64,000 bases of DNA from Vibrio metschnikovii CIP 69.14 (GTDB lineage Bacteria > Pseudomonadota > Gammaproteobacteria > Enterobacterales > Vibrionaceae), in the NCBI RefSeq assembly GCF_000176155.1, contig NZ_ACZO01000006.1, positions 744,001 through 808,000 of the forward strand, written 5' to 3'. The position numbers and the translations under genes are program-made. Under the pieces are notes generated by a model. That model was not told where the DNA came from. It made no database searches and saw only the letters and a program-made list of their open reading frames with translations. Shown piece after piece: positions 9,153 through 18,239 of the stretch. How positions within the stretch are numbered: position 1 is the stretch's first letter; every line of letters begins with the position of its first letter.

Positions 9153-9761
9153 ATGTTTACAGGTATTGTACAAGGGACAGCAAAACTTGTCGCTATGGAT
9201 AAAAAAGCGCAATTTCAAACTCATATTATTGAGCTTCCAGAGCCGCTGTCTACAGGCTTAACCATAGGCGCTTCGGTGGCGCATAACGGTTGCTGTTTGA
9301 CGGTGACGAATATTGATGGTCACCGAGTCTCTTTTGATTTAATGCAAGAAACTCTACGCTTAACTAATTTAGGGCAACTGAAATTAGGCGACAGGGTGAA
9401 TATTGAACGAGCCGCTAAATTTGGCGATGAAATTGGTGGCCATTCAATGTCGGGGCATATTATCCATATGGCAACATTAATTGATATCATCGACTCTGAT
9501 CATAACAAAACATTGTGGTTTGAAGTCCCGGAATCACTAATGAAATATGTACTACCTAAAGGATATATCGGTCTTGATGGTTGCTCATTAACGATTGGTC
9601 AAGTGGAAGCTAACCGTTTCAATGTCCATCTTATCCCTGAAACGTTACAGCGAACGCTGTTCGGAACCCGTCAAGTTGGCGATAAAATTAATCTTGAAAT
9701 TGATCCACAGACGCAAGCGATTGTAGATACTGTTGAGCGCGTATTGGCTAAAAAATCTTAG
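9153..9761 (+). CDS. ribE: Riboflavin synthase alpha subunit
   Basis: The 202-residue protein has the classic MFTGIVQG start and two tandem lumazine-binding beta-barrels (about residues 1-95 and 96-190), each with the paired CCLTV / CSLTI-type signature (HNGCCLTVT and GLDGCSLTIG). It dismutates two 6,7-dimethyl-8-ribityllumazine molecules to riboflavin in the cytoplasm. The length is normal for the family. It is a lone rib gene here, divergent from norM. I saw no FMN-riboswitch conserved segments in the 143-bp leader. Confidence 0.95.
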   Translation: MFTGIVQGTAKLVAMDKKAQFQTHIIELPEPLSTGLTIGASVAHNGCCLTVTNIDGHRVSFDLMQETLRLTNLGQLKLGDRVNIERAAKFGDEIGGHSMSGHIIHMATLIDIIDSDHNKTLWFEVPESLMKYVLPKGYIGLDGCSLTIGQVEANRFNVHLIPETLQRTLFGTRQVGDKINLEIDPQTQAIVDTVERVLAKKS

Positions 9762-9771
9762 TCATTGAGTG

Positions 9772-9801
9772 TTAAGGGCGTGTTGAAGAGCACGCCCTTA
9801 A
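9772..9801. terminator. Stem-loop between ribE and the convergent CPXCG gene
   Basis: TTAAGGGCGTG (9772-9782) pairs perfectly with CACGCCCTTAA (9791-9801) around an 8-base loop. It lies between two convergent genes, so it probably ends transcription from either side, but there is no clear T-run. Confidence 0.6.
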
Positions 9802-9820
9802 GCAGGGTAAAGCCATTCGA

Positions 9821-10024
9821 TTAAAAAATCTGCTCGTCATCAGCATCAATATAAAGATCAATGCAATCTTGCTGTTCGTTAACTTGCATATTAAGGTGAA
9901 TAGCATGGCAGCACGCAGGACAATCATCATAAAAATCTTGGCTGCCATTACTGGAATCTAAAGTGATGCGAATGGTGTGCCCACAGTGTGGGCACAGTAC
10001 CGCTCTCTCCGTAAAATTCTTCAT
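9821..10024 (-). CDS. CPXCG-motif cysteine-rich small protein
   Basis: The 67-residue cytoplasmic protein has two CxxC knuckles, CPHCG (about residues 11-15) and CPACC (about 35-39), a pattern of zinc-ribbon proteins annotated as CPXCG-motif cysteine-rich. An acidic tail follows. The function of the family is unknown; metal binding is inferred. It is a monocistronic gene facing ribE. Confidence 0.82.
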   Translation of the reverse strand: MKNFTERAVLCPHCGHTIRITLDSSNGSQDFYDDCPACCHAIHLNMQVNEQQDCIDLYIDADDEQIF

Positions 10025-10199
10025 ATCGCTTTCCTTACTGTTACTCTCACACCGTTAATCTTAGCCAGTAAAGTTGCTTAAAACAGAAAATTAAGTGCAA
10101 AGTTTGCTCTCATCGAGACTTCTTTATCTAAGAAGGATTCTGAGTATATAAAATCATCGTTGATGTGCTAAACCTATAAGTAGGTCGTTAAACAATAAG

Positions 10200-11756
10200 A
10201 TGGTTATTATGGATCTATTTGCTGATTATCGTTCCCAAGACAATTCCGGTGCCGAGAAAAAAAGCCCGATTACGGCAAGCATAAAGCCTTGGCAAGTATT
10301 GCTGGTCGATGATGATGAGCAAATCCATCAGATCACGCAAATCGCTTTGTCCGGTTTTACGTTTCAATGCAGAAAGTTAGAGCTACTTTCTGCATTATCG
10401 GCTAAAGAAGCGAAGCAGGTTCTTCAAGATAACCCAGACATCGCTCTAGCGCTGATTGATGTTGTTATGGAGACAGAGCACGCGGGGTTGGATTTGGTGG
10501 AGTACATTCGCCGAGAATGCAGTAATAAAAATATCCGCTTAGTGTTACGTACTGGGCAAGCAGGACAAGCGCCAGAAGATAAAGTCATTCAGCAATATGA
10601 GATTGATGACTATAAAGAAAAAACCGAATTAACGACTCAAAAATTGCGTACTTTAATGTATTCGATGCTGCGTTCTTATCGCGATTTATGCTTAATCGAA
10701 GAACAAAAACAGGGATTAAAGCGAGTGATTCAAGCATCGGCACAAGTACAAAATACCACAACATTAAAAGCGTATGCCGAATCGGTTCTTCATCAGCTTA
10801 CGTCACTATTAAAGTTACCTGCTTCTGGTTTTTATTGCGTGGTGCGTCCGAAAGCCGACAGTACCGCAACTTATGCGTTAACTCTAGCGGCGATAGGTGG
10901 GTTTGTTGATCTCTCTAGTGAATGTGATTTTTCACATTTACCCGATGAAGTCGCACGGCGATGTCAGCAAGTATTAAATAACCAACGTTCTGAAAATTTT
11001 CATGACGCGGCTATTCTTTATATGCTCGATAGTCGAGGGGCTGAAAACTTATTATATATCAACTTATTAGAAGAGTTGAGAGAAGCGGATGCTCAGTTGC
11101 TCGAAATCTATATGCAAAATATTGCGCTGACTTTTAATAACCTGAATTTACAGCTTGATTTACGAGAAACGTCCAAAGAGTTGGTTTACAACCTAGCTAA
11201 TGCGGTAGAAGCAAGAAGTAAAGAAACGGGCGCACACGTACAGCGTGTTTCACTGATTGCTGAAAAATTGGCCGATCTGTGTGGCTTGCCCGAGCAGGAG
11301 GTGTACATGATAAAAAATGGTTCACCACTGCATGATGTAGGCAAAGTCGCAATACCGGATAGTATTTTGCATAAACCAGGTAAATTAACGGCTGATGAAT
11401 GGGAAATCATGAAAAAGCACGTTGACTATGGTGTTGAAATACTGAGTAAATCCAATCGTCCACTGATTGTGAAGGCAAAAGAAATTGCAGGTAGTCATCA
11501 TGAAAAATGGGATGGCAGCGGTTATCCAAATGGATTGGCTGGAGAGCAGATACCCGTCAGTGGCCGTATCACCGCGTTAGCGGATGTGTTTGATGCTTTA
11601 GGATCTAAACGTAGTTATAAAGAGCCTTGGTCAGAAGATGATATAAAAAATGAATTAATCAGCCAAAATGGTAAACATTTCGATCCGAATTTAGTTAATT
11701 TATTAATTGAAAATTGGGGATATTTTATCGCTATTCGTGAACAGCACCCAGATTAG
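10200..11756 (+). CDS. Response regulator with DUF3369 and HD-GYP cyclic-di-GMP phosphodiesterase domain
   Basis: The 518-residue protein has a receiver domain (about residues 30-155; acidic cluster VDDDE and phospho-acceptor in ALIDVVM), a middle DUF3369 region (about 170-320) and a C-terminal HD-GYP domain (about 325-510). The last shows HDVGK, HHEKWDGSGYPNGL and the later LADVFDAL. HD-GYP enzymes hydrolyse cyclic di-GMP. All expected metal-binding and GYP residues are present, so it is probably active. ATG 10200 has no clear ribosome-binding site; ATG 10209 is equally possible. The kinase at 12728-14671 is the nearest candidate partner. Confidence 0.9.
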   Translation: MVIMDLFADYRSQDNSGAEKKSPITASIKPWQVLLVDDDEQIHQITQIALSGFTFQCRKLELLSALSAKEAKQVLQDNPDIALALIDVVMETEHAGLDLVEYIRRECSNKNIRLVLRTGQAGQAPEDKVIQQYEIDDYKEKTELTTQKLRTLMYSMLRSYRDLCLIEEQKQGLKRVIQASAQVQNTTTLKAYAESVLHQLTSLLKLPASGFYCVVRPKADSTATYALTLAAIGGFVDLSSECDFSHLPDEVARRCQQVLNNQRSENFHDAAILYMLDSRGAENLLYINLLEELREADAQLLEIYMQNIALTFNNLNLQLDLRETSKELVYNLANAVEARSKETGAHVQRVSLIAEKLADLCGLPEQEVYMIKNGSPLHDVGKVAIPDSILHKPGKLTADEWEIMKKHVDYGVEILSKSNRPLIVKAKEIAGSHHEKWDGSGYPNGLAGEQIPVSGRITALADVFDALGSKRSYKEPWSEDDIKNELISQNGKHFDPNLVNLLIENWGYFIAIREQHPD

Positions 11757-11862
11757 GTTTATTTTCTTATTATTAATTTACATGTATTTCTTAGTCATGG
11801 TAATGCTTGTTTTTAATTGATTGTAATTATTAACAGCACAGTTAAATTTCAGGGATGTTATG

Positions 11863-12630
11863 ATGAGAAAAATAATTACCGTAGTAATATTATTTACGGG
11901 TATATTTTTATCCATATGGACAATGGCACTAGAAAGAACATCGCTTGCAATTTGTGGTGATGGTGGCGGTTGGCCGCCTTATCATTTTGAAAAAGAGAGA
12001 AAAGTAATTGGTTATGACATCGATGTGTTAGAGGCGATTTTCTTGCCACTAGGCCTAACGATAACGGTAGATCTACCACCATGGCAACGTTGTTTACGTG
12101 AAACAAAATTAGGCCGATATGATATCGCTTTAAGTGCCGCTTACAGTGAAGAGCGAGATAAAGATTATATCTTAACCGATTACTATTATACCCTTCAACC
12201 TAGTTATGTTTATTCATCAATCACTTATCCTGAAGGATTACCTGTCCGAACTGCGCAAGATCTCGATTACTTAAGAACTTGTGGCTTACAAGGATATAAT
12301 TATACAGGGTTTGGCGTTGATGATAGCAAAGTACGTAAGAATGGCAGAACCTTTGAGCAGGTTGTAAAAATGTTAGAAGCAAATCGATGTGACGTTTTTC
12401 TTGCTCGTTATGAAATATTAGCTGGCTTTAAAGCTTCAGAAGGTATTGATCATCTCGCCAATGGACTTAAAGCAGTGAGCATTCCGGGAATTAGCGGTGA
12501 TAAATTCCACATGCTTATTTCACGTTCGATACTTGATGGTCTAGAGATCAAATCTATATTTGATCAACATATTAAACAATTACGAGTGTCTGGTGAGCTT
12601 GATAGAATGATAGAGAAATATATTGAATAA
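11863..12630 (+). CDS. Periplasmic solute-binding protein (SBP_bac_3 type)
   Basis: The 255-residue protein has a signal peptide (hydrophobic residues about 4-22) and an amino-acid-binding-protein fold: WPPYHFE near the N-terminus, GYDIDVLEAIF, and GRYDIALSAAYSEER. No permease or ATPase gene adjoins it. It lies between an HD-GYP regulator and a sensor kinase, so it may act as a ligand-sensing partner rather than a transporter component (inference). ATG 11863 is preferred to ATG 11860 because of its spacing from AGGGA at 11851. The region is more AT-rich than its neighbours. Confidence 0.83.
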   Translation: MRKIITVVILFTGIFLSIWTMALERTSLAICGDGGGWPPYHFEKERKVIGYDIDVLEAIFLPLGLTITVDLPPWQRCLRETKLGRYDIALSAAYSEERDKDYILTDYYYTLQPSYVYSSITYPEGLPVRTAQDLDYLRTCGLQGYNYTGFGVDDSKVRKNGRTFEQVVKMLEANRCDVFLARYEILAGFKASEGIDHLANGLKAVSIPGISGDKFHMLISRSILDGLEIKSIFDQHIKQLRVSGELDRMIEKYIE

Positions 12631-12644
12631 TGGCTGATTTAATG

Positions 12645-12691
12645 AATCTGGTTAAAATTAGTATGGTAACTTTAACCAGATTGTAGTTTTT
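12645..12691 (+). terminator. Terminator after the solute-binding protein gene
   Basis: AATCTGGTTAAA (12645-12656) pairs with TTTAACCAGATT (12671-12682), followed by GTAGTTTTT. It lies between convergent genes. Confidence 0.75.
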
Positions 12692-12727
12692 ACAATGACA
12701 TTTCTTTCCATATGTTATATTTTTAAA

Positions 12728-14671
12728 CTATTCTTCTTTACCATCATCAATAATCAATGGTAGCTTTTTAGGTGTACGAATAATAAATCTAACACCATGA
12801 TCCACTTCAGATTCAAATTTAAGGTCACCGTTTAACTTTTGCTTGACCAAGTTGAAGACTAAATTTAACCCTAGGCCTGAACCGCCATAACCTCTTTTAC
12901 TGGTATAGAAAGGTTCAAATATCTTGTGATGCAAATGGGGAGCCACGCCACAACCATTGTCTTGATACTCAATTAATATACTATCATCGATTTCCGATAA
13001 CTGAATTGAGATTTTTGCATTAGGTTGCTGGTCGAAAGCATGATTGACACTATTGAGTACTAAATTAGTGATAATTTGCGTAATCACACCCGGTAAACTG
13101 TTCATTTTTATCGGACCACTAGGGCTGATAATTTCCGGTTCAACCGGGATTTTCCTAGTCTCGGAATGCAAACTGGCCATTAAAGCATCTAAGGTTTGCA
13201 CAAGTTCAAATTCGCAGCGACTTTCAGATACTTGATCTACCGCAGTTTGTTTGAAATCTCGGATCAATTTTGCCGCTCGATTTAAATTGTTTTCGAGCAT
13301 TTGACCGCTTGAGGTCATTCTTTGCATTAATTCTGAAAATTCAGTGCTGGTCAACGTTTGATTAGAAAACGCTTGATTGAGTGCTATTGCGGTTTCGTTG
13401 ATGATGGATGCAGCTGTCACAGAGATACCAAGAGGGGTATTCACTTCATGGGCAACACCGGCAACCAAGCCTCCTAATGCTGATAATTTTTCAGCTTCAA
13501 TCAGTTGTTTTTGTGTAGCTTTCAATTGCGCCATACTCAGTTCGAGATCGTGAGTTCTAATGGCGACTTGTTGTTCAAGACTTTCATTTAACTCATGCAA
13601 TTGAAGTTGAGTGTTTTTGAGTGAGGAAATATTTAATGCCGTACCACGAAAACCAATAAAAATCTCATCTTTATAACGGGCGATGGCTTGTAACATCAGA
13701 TATTGCTTTCCAGAAGCTTGTTCTATAGTGACTTCACAGTGATTAAAATTTCGTTGTTGTTCGAGAGCAATCAATAAGTCATTAGTTTTATAAAAACAGT
13801 CAATGTCATTAAAAGTAGGTTTTTGTTCGAGATCGATTCTTAAGATATTTATCATGCTTTCTGAGCAATAAATTAATTCTCCTTGTTGATTAGTCTCCCA
13901 TAGCCAATCTGATGAGACTTGTGTGAAATCAGCCAGTCGTTCTTTTTCTTGTTGGATATTTTGATAGAGCTTAGTGATATTAGCCGTAATACGATTCGCT
14001 TCGTAACCAAGAAGATCAAGTTCATCATTTTTTTCCATCACCCATTTATGATTATTTAACTGTAAAGGTAAAGCGGGGTGCCTTGGATTGTAGCGGCGTA
14101 AATACTCAACGATTTGAAATATTCTCTGGTTAATGCTGGAATGGAAAACTATTAATAATATCCCACACACAAAAAGAGTTTTAAACGCGTTAATCGCTAA
14201 AGTCGTTAAAAATTGTTGAAAGAGGGCGGTATAAATTTCTTCTGCATTAGACTCAACATAAATCGTACCAATGGTTTCAAAGCTCTGATCGGGTAGATTG
14301 AAATAAACCAATGGATAAGTATCGGTGATTGGATAGTTTTCCACTTTTTCTCCGGCGCTCAATACCGTTTGGACCGACTGTATTTCTAAGTATTGAATTT
14401 TTGGGAGATTAACCAATAGGTCGAGATGCTGTTGTAATAGCGCTAAATCGTAAGACCATAGTGAGCTAACGAGAAGCTCGGAATGCACATTTTTTACTTC
14501 ATAATGTTTTTGGTTGATGTCATTGATCTCTTGTCTATAGTCCCAGTAGATTTGTAGCAATGTTGTCGTGAGGGTTAAAATACCACTCAAGATCACCATA
14601 ATGATAATGATACGTCTGCCTATCCGACTTGAAAAAGGATTGCTTACGGCTTCTGTGTATTGTTGTGTCAT
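12728..14671 (-). CDS. Membrane sensor histidine kinase
   Basis: The 647-residue protein has an N-terminal membrane helix (about 19-42), a periplasmic sensing region (about 43-155), a second helix (about 160-178), a PAS-like cytoplasmic region (about 245-355), a coiled coil and a transmitter. The H-box is VAGVAHEVNTPLG, and the ATPase domain shows NLVLNSVNHAF, DNGCGV and GGSGLGLNLVFNLV. It has no receiver domain, so it needs a separate regulator. It faces the HD-GYP regulator and binding protein genes, which are the likeliest functional partners (inference). The ligand is not evident. Confidence 0.88.
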   Translation of the reverse strand: MTQQYTEAVSNPFSSRIGRRIIIIMVILSGILTLTTTLLQIYWDYRQEINDINQKHYEVKNVHSELLVSSLWSYDLALLQQHLDLLVNLPKIQYLEIQSVQTVLSAGEKVENYPITDTYPLVYFNLPDQSFETIGTIYVESNAEEIYTALFQQFLTTLAINAFKTLFVCGILLIVFHSSINQRIFQIVEYLRRYNPRHPALPLQLNNHKWVMEKNDELDLLGYEANRITANITKLYQNIQQEKERLADFTQVSSDWLWETNQQGELIYCSESMINILRIDLEQKPTFNDIDCFYKTNDLLIALEQQRNFNHCEVTIEQASGKQYLMLQAIARYKDEIFIGFRGTALNISSLKNTQLQLHELNESLEQQVAIRTHDLELSMAQLKATQKQLIEAEKLSALGGLVAGVAHEVNTPLGISVTAASIINETAIALNQAFSNQTLTSTEFSELMQRMTSSGQMLENNLNRAAKLIRDFKQTAVDQVSESRCEFELVQTLDALMASLHSETRKIPVEPEIISPSGPIKMNSLPGVITQIITNLVLNSVNHAFDQQPNAKISIQLSEIDDSILIEYQDNGCGVAPHLHHKIFEPFYTSKRGYGGSGLGLNLVFNLVKQKLNGDLKFESEVDHGVRFIIRTPKKLPLIIDDGKEE

Positions 14672-14766
14672 TACATACCTTCCAAATAGTCAGCGACTTT
14701 ATAAAGTATAGCTGGTAAATTTAATTAATCTGTGTGAAAGCAAATAGATAAATAGTGAGGTATTTG

Positions 14767-15081
14767 ATGATTTACACCACAACAGAAACCATTCCTGGTC
14801 GAGAGATTGTTGACATTCTTGGTGTTGTAATGGGCAATGTCGTTCAGTCTAAGCATGTAGGGCGAGATATTATGGCCAATTTAAAGGGCATTATTGGTGG
14901 TGAGTTGCATGGCTATACTGAACTGCTTATCGAAGCGCGCGGTGTAGCGATTGAGCGGTTATTGATAGAAGCAAAACAACTCAAAGCGGATGCTGTGGTT
15001 GGGGTTCGTTTTACCACCAGTGCGATTACGAATGGCTCTTCGGAGGTATTGGCTTTTGGTACGGCGGTCAAACTAAAGTGA
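14767..15081 (+). CDS. YbjQ family (UPF0145) protein
   Basis: The 104-residue cytoplasmic protein matches the YbjQ/UPF0145 family: TTTETIPGREI at the N-terminus, the middle ARGVAIERLLIEAKQLKADAVVGVRF and a short beta end. The family has a pentameric heavy-metal-binding-like fold, with function not established. ATG 14767 has a GAGG site 6 bases upstream and fits the usual family start better than GTG 14755. Confidence 0.9.
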   Translation: MIYTTTETIPGREIVDILGVVMGNVVQSKHVGRDIMANLKGIIGGELHGYTELLIEARGVAIERLLIEAKQLKADAVVGVRFTTSAITNGSSEVLAFGTAVKLK

Positions 15082-15099
15082 TCATTTGAGGTTTAAAAG

Positions 15100-15131
15100 C
15101 AACACGGTATGTTTTAGAGCATGCCGTGTTG
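15100..15131. terminator. Stem-loop between ybjQ-like and kinase genes
   Basis: CAACACGGTATG (15100-15111) pairs with CATGCCGTGTTG (15120-15131) with one G-U pair and an 8-base loop. It lies between convergent genes. The T-run is poor, so termination is inferred from position. Confidence 0.6.
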
Positions 15132-15178
15132 GGATGAGTGGGTTCGTTAGATAGGGAGGTTTTATTCCTACCTTGAAT

Positions 15179-16045
15179 TTAAAAAGCGAGGATTCTCTGT
15201 ATCGCATCATCGGCTTGATTTAAATAGTGCCCACCAAATTGATTACAATGATTAAGACGATGGTAAAGATTATAAATCTCTTTACGTTGTTGGTACTTAT
15301 TGTCTAGAGGAAGTAGGCTTTGGTAGCCTTGATAAAATTCATCTTGGAATCCAGTCACTAACTCAGTCATTGCAATATCACATTCACGATCCCCCCAATA
15401 ACAAGCCGGATCATAACAAATTGGGCCGGTGACGGAATGGGCAACGTTACTAAACCAAAGAGCACCATGTAAAAGAGAAGGTTTAGGTGTGTGAGAAGTC
15501 AGTTGCTGTTTAATCGCATCGACAAATTCATCAATGTTAACTAAAAATATCCCTTTTTCTTTGAGTAATTGTAGTTGCCAGCCGATACGCTGCTCTGCAA
15601 AGAACAGATGCCATTTTTTATTCCAGGGGTTGGGCTGAAGGATTTCGCCGAGATAATTATCTTCATCGAAGCCGTACTCTTTTTGTTCTCCCCACTGATG
15701 AAGTTTAGCCATTTGTTGACCGAATCGATACTGGTTATTGAGGTCATCTAATGGTTTGGTTGGCAAATAATCCAAGATAATAAAGGAGTGATTTTTGGTC
15801 ACTCCGACGACAATCGGTTGTGGAACTAAGACGGATTGACTTTCAGAGAGCAGGCGCAGACTATTCGCCTCCGCTTCATAAAGAGGTAAATTGTCACGAT
15901 GATTAACTTTGACAAAATAGCGTTCATTGCCATTAGAAATCATGTAACAATCATGAATATCACCAGCATCTAATTTGCTTTTTTCAACAAGATCAAATTG
16001 GAACGTTAGGGTTGCTGAGAGCTGTTGCGTGATGGCTTGCCACAT
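15179..16045 (-). CDS. Fructosamine/ketosamine-3-kinase family protein
   Basis: The 288-residue cytoplasmic protein has the aminoglycoside-phosphotransferase-like kinase fold: YFVKVNHRDNLPLYEAEA (nucleotide lysine and Glu), FIILDYL hinge, SLLHGALWFSNV (catalytic loop, with Gly-Ala where many relatives have Gly-Asp) and CYDPACYWGDRECDIAMTEL (metal-binding Asp). The family (E. coli YniA) phosphorylates glycation products so that they decompose, a deglycation repair role. It is transcribed alone. Confidence 0.88.
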   Translation of the reverse strand: MWQAITQQLSATLTFQFDLVEKSKLDAGDIHDCYMISNGNERYFVKVNHRDNLPLYEAEANSLRLLSESQSVLVPQPIVVGVTKNHSFIILDYLPTKPLDDLNNQYRFGQQMAKLHQWGEQKEYGFDEDNYLGEILQPNPWNKKWHLFFAEQRIGWQLQLLKEKGIFLVNIDEFVDAIKQQLTSHTPKPSLLHGALWFSNVAHSVTGPICYDPACYWGDRECDIAMTELVTGFQDEFYQGYQSLLPLDNKYQQRKEIYNLYHRLNHCNQFGGHYLNQADDAIQRILAF

Positions 16046-16219
16046 AATGCTTTTCCCATGCCGATGAACTTACCGATAGTTTAGGTGAAATAAACCAACA
16101 TTTCAGACTTCAAATGCACATAATTTCATTTAGTTAGCGTTTGGATGAAGTAAAAAGGAATAAATGTGATTACAGTCAAGTTTCCTAATCATAACCCGCA
16201 GCACATTTAACTGTACACC

Positions 16220-16254
16220 AGCTTTAAGATACAATAATGTCGTATCTCAAAGCT
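16220..16254. other. Strong stem-loop in a 391-bp intergenic region
   Basis: AGCTTTAAGATAC (16220-16232) pairs with GTATCTCAAAGCT (16242-16254), 12 pairs plus one A/C mismatch around a 9-base loop. It lies in the gene-free stretch 16046-16436. There is no T-run, so it is not a standard terminator; a leader or small-RNA structure is possible. The rest of the stretch holds no reading frame or motif I can support. Confidence 0.5.
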
Positions 16255-16436
16255 TGCCACGCTATTGTGGTTGGGCAATCATCAACAGTAAAACCCGCCT
16301 GCAGTTTCAGATGAGGCAAGAAATAACGCAAAGATTCTCGGTCATTAGACTGTGAAAAAGCGTGTTCATGACTTAATATTACTCAAGGCAACGTTGATTC
16401 TGGCAATAAGCGGTAAACGGAGAAGAAAGAAGAAAA

Positions 16437-16778
16437 GTGGTTGTAGAAACCGATGGTTATTTAGCTCTGATCGAACATTTGGCGATGAACATGGATATCT
16501 TTACCCGTGATGGTGACATTGGGCAAGAGAGCGTCGAAGATGTCATTACCGATATGATTGCCAGTAACATTATGGCGATTTTCGAGCAAAATCCAGAGCT
16601 ACACTCAAGTGTTCGTTTTCGCTTGCTAAAAGAAGCGGATTTGGTGGTTGATGATTTAGGCGAAGTCCTGACCAGTGTTTGGCATAAACCTGCGACCAAC
16701 GAACAAATTTTATTTCTCGATGAGTATGTCGCTTTAGTTAAAAACTTGTTTGATACTGCGGTGAGTAAGTACGATTAA
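16437..16778 (+). CDS. DUF3802 family protein
   Basis: The 113-residue acidic cytoplasmic protein begins with a GTG, after a purine-rich stretch. It is helical with the segment EDVITDMIASNIMAIFEQNP and resembles the DUF3802 family of Vibrio and relatives, whose function is unknown. There are no membrane segments, cysteines or catalytic motifs. Confidence 0.72.
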   Translation: MVVETDGYLALIEHLAMNMDIFTRDGDIGQESVEDVITDMIASNIMAIFEQNPELHSSVRFRLLKEADLVVDDLGEVLTSVWHKPATNEQILFLDEYVALVKNLFDTAVSKYD

Positions 16779-16849
16779 CCTCACGGTTTTAAAACAACTT
16801 GCATTAAGTATTATATAAACTAGACCTGAGATAAACTCGCCACTGATGA

Positions 16850-17332
16850 CTAAAGTGGCTTTTCTATTCTTCTGATTTGCCAAAACCTTGCTGCCCAGTA
16901 AGGGTTATCTAATCTCGATATGGTTACGCCTTGCGAGGTAGAAGCATGGAGAAAGCTTTTATTTCCTAAATACACACCGACATGGCGAGTGGATGGTGAG
17001 GTTTTGAAAAAAACCAAATCACCGTATTGTGCATCGCGGTAGGCGACAGCTTTGCCTTGTTGACTCTGTAACCATGTGGTTCGTGGTAAAGGGTGTTGCC
17101 AGACATCGCGAAAGGCAACTTGTACGAAAGCTGAACAATCAATGCCATTTCTACCGTTTCCTCCTAATTGATAAGGAACGCCTTGCCACTGCTGATACAC
17201 GTTAAATAATGAAGTATCAGGCCACTGCTCGGCCTGTTGCCAATCCGATGATCCTTGGTTTACTTGCTCTTGTTGTGATGCGCATCCACTGATAAGAAAT
17301 AGTGATACCATCACGACCGTTTTTAATCTCAT
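16850..17332 (-). CDS. NlpC/P60 family lipoprotein peptidase
   Basis: The 160-residue protein has a lipoprotein signal (FLISGCAS lipobox) and an NlpC/P60 domain with the catalytic Cys in NGIDCSAFVQVAF, His in TRHVGVYLG, and a second His in FLHASTSQGV. It resembles the E. coli Spr/NlpC group of envelope-anchored peptidoglycan DL-endopeptidases. ATG 17332 with AAGAGA upstream is preferred to the in-frame GTG at 17350, which would overlap the preceding gene. It is probably co-transcribed with the sterol-desaturase-like gene. Confidence 0.88.
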   Translation of the reverse strand: MRLKTVVMVSLFLISGCASQQEQVNQGSSDWQQAEQWPDTSLFNVYQQWQGVPYQLGGNGRNGIDCSAFVQVAFRDVWQHPLPRTTWLQSQQGKAVAYRDAQYGDLVFFKTSPSTRHVGVYLGNKSFLHASTSQGVTISRLDNPYWAARFWQIRRIEKPL

Positions 17333-17342
17333 ACTATTTCTC

Positions 17343-18128
17343 TTAATCACGACGAAAAGGCTGACTAAGCATTTTATCCAGCCATTGCTCTCTGCTTTTC
17401 TTAAAAAGGGGTAAGCCGATAATCATTTTATCGTGCCCATGTTCAGGTTGAGCACGATAAGTCCCAAATAATCTATCCCAAATTGACAAACAGAAACCAA
17501 AATTAGCATGAGTTTCTTTAGGAATAATCGAATGGTGAACTCGATGCATATCAGGTGTTACTAGCCATTTTCGTAGCCAATGATCAATAGGGATAGCTAA
17601 CTTCGCATTGCTGTGATTAAACATAGCACTTGCGTTAAGGATGATTTCAAACAATAAGACCGCGCTAGGTGGAATCCCGAGTAATAACACTGCGCCAATT
17701 TTTATCCACATTGATAACAGTATTTCGATAGGATGAAAACGTGCTCCTGTCGTCACATCAATATCTTGATCAGCATGATGCATGCGATGTAAGCGCCAGA
17801 GATAAGGTACGCGATGAAATAAGACATGCTGACCATAAATGATCGCATCTAATAGGAGTAATGACAGCAGAATAACCAACCATGAAGGCAGCCCCAAGTA
17901 GTTGAAAACACCTATCTGATGTTCTTGTGCCCACTGGGCTGCAGAAAACGCGACGATAGGCATTAACAGCATAATCAGCAAGCCGTTGAGTCCAACTAAG
18001 CCAAGGTTATTGACCCAGCGTAGCCATTTATTTTGCGTGAGCATTTTCCGAGGATAGAGTACTTCCCAAATCGCACAACTGATCAGTACGACGCCGAAAA
18101 TAATCAAACGAACCGTTTCTGGTTGCAT
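17343..18128 (-). CDS. Sterol desaturase / fatty acid hydroxylase family membrane protein
   Basis: The 261-residue protein has about four membrane segments and the histidine clusters of the di-iron fatty acid hydroxylase superfamily: HVLFH, HRMHH, FNHSN and HRVHHS. These bind two irons that activate oxygen. The substrate is unknown; bacterial members act on lipids or related hydrophobic molecules. It ends 10 bases before the NlpC lipoprotein start and probably shares its transcript. Confidence 0.87.
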   Translation of the reverse strand: MQPETVRLIIFGVVLISCAIWEVLYPRKMLTQNKWLRWVNNLGLVGLNGLLIMLLMPIVAFSAAQWAQEHQIGVFNYLGLPSWLVILLSLLLLDAIIYGQHVLFHRVPYLWRLHRMHHADQDIDVTTGARFHPIEILLSMWIKIGAVLLLGIPPSAVLLFEIILNASAMFNHSNAKLAIPIDHWLRKWLVTPDMHRVHHSIIPKETHANFGFCLSIWDRLFGTYRAQPEHGHDKMIIGLPLFKKSREQWLDKMLSQPFRRD

Positions 18129-18239
18129 GCTTAAGAGGCTCCTTAAGTGATAAACTGGGTGTTCTTATCGTAAAAGACTAGCGGCTCATGGTCGTGAGCG
18201 GTAAAATCGCCGCCCCTATTTTATCATTGTGTGCGAGTT

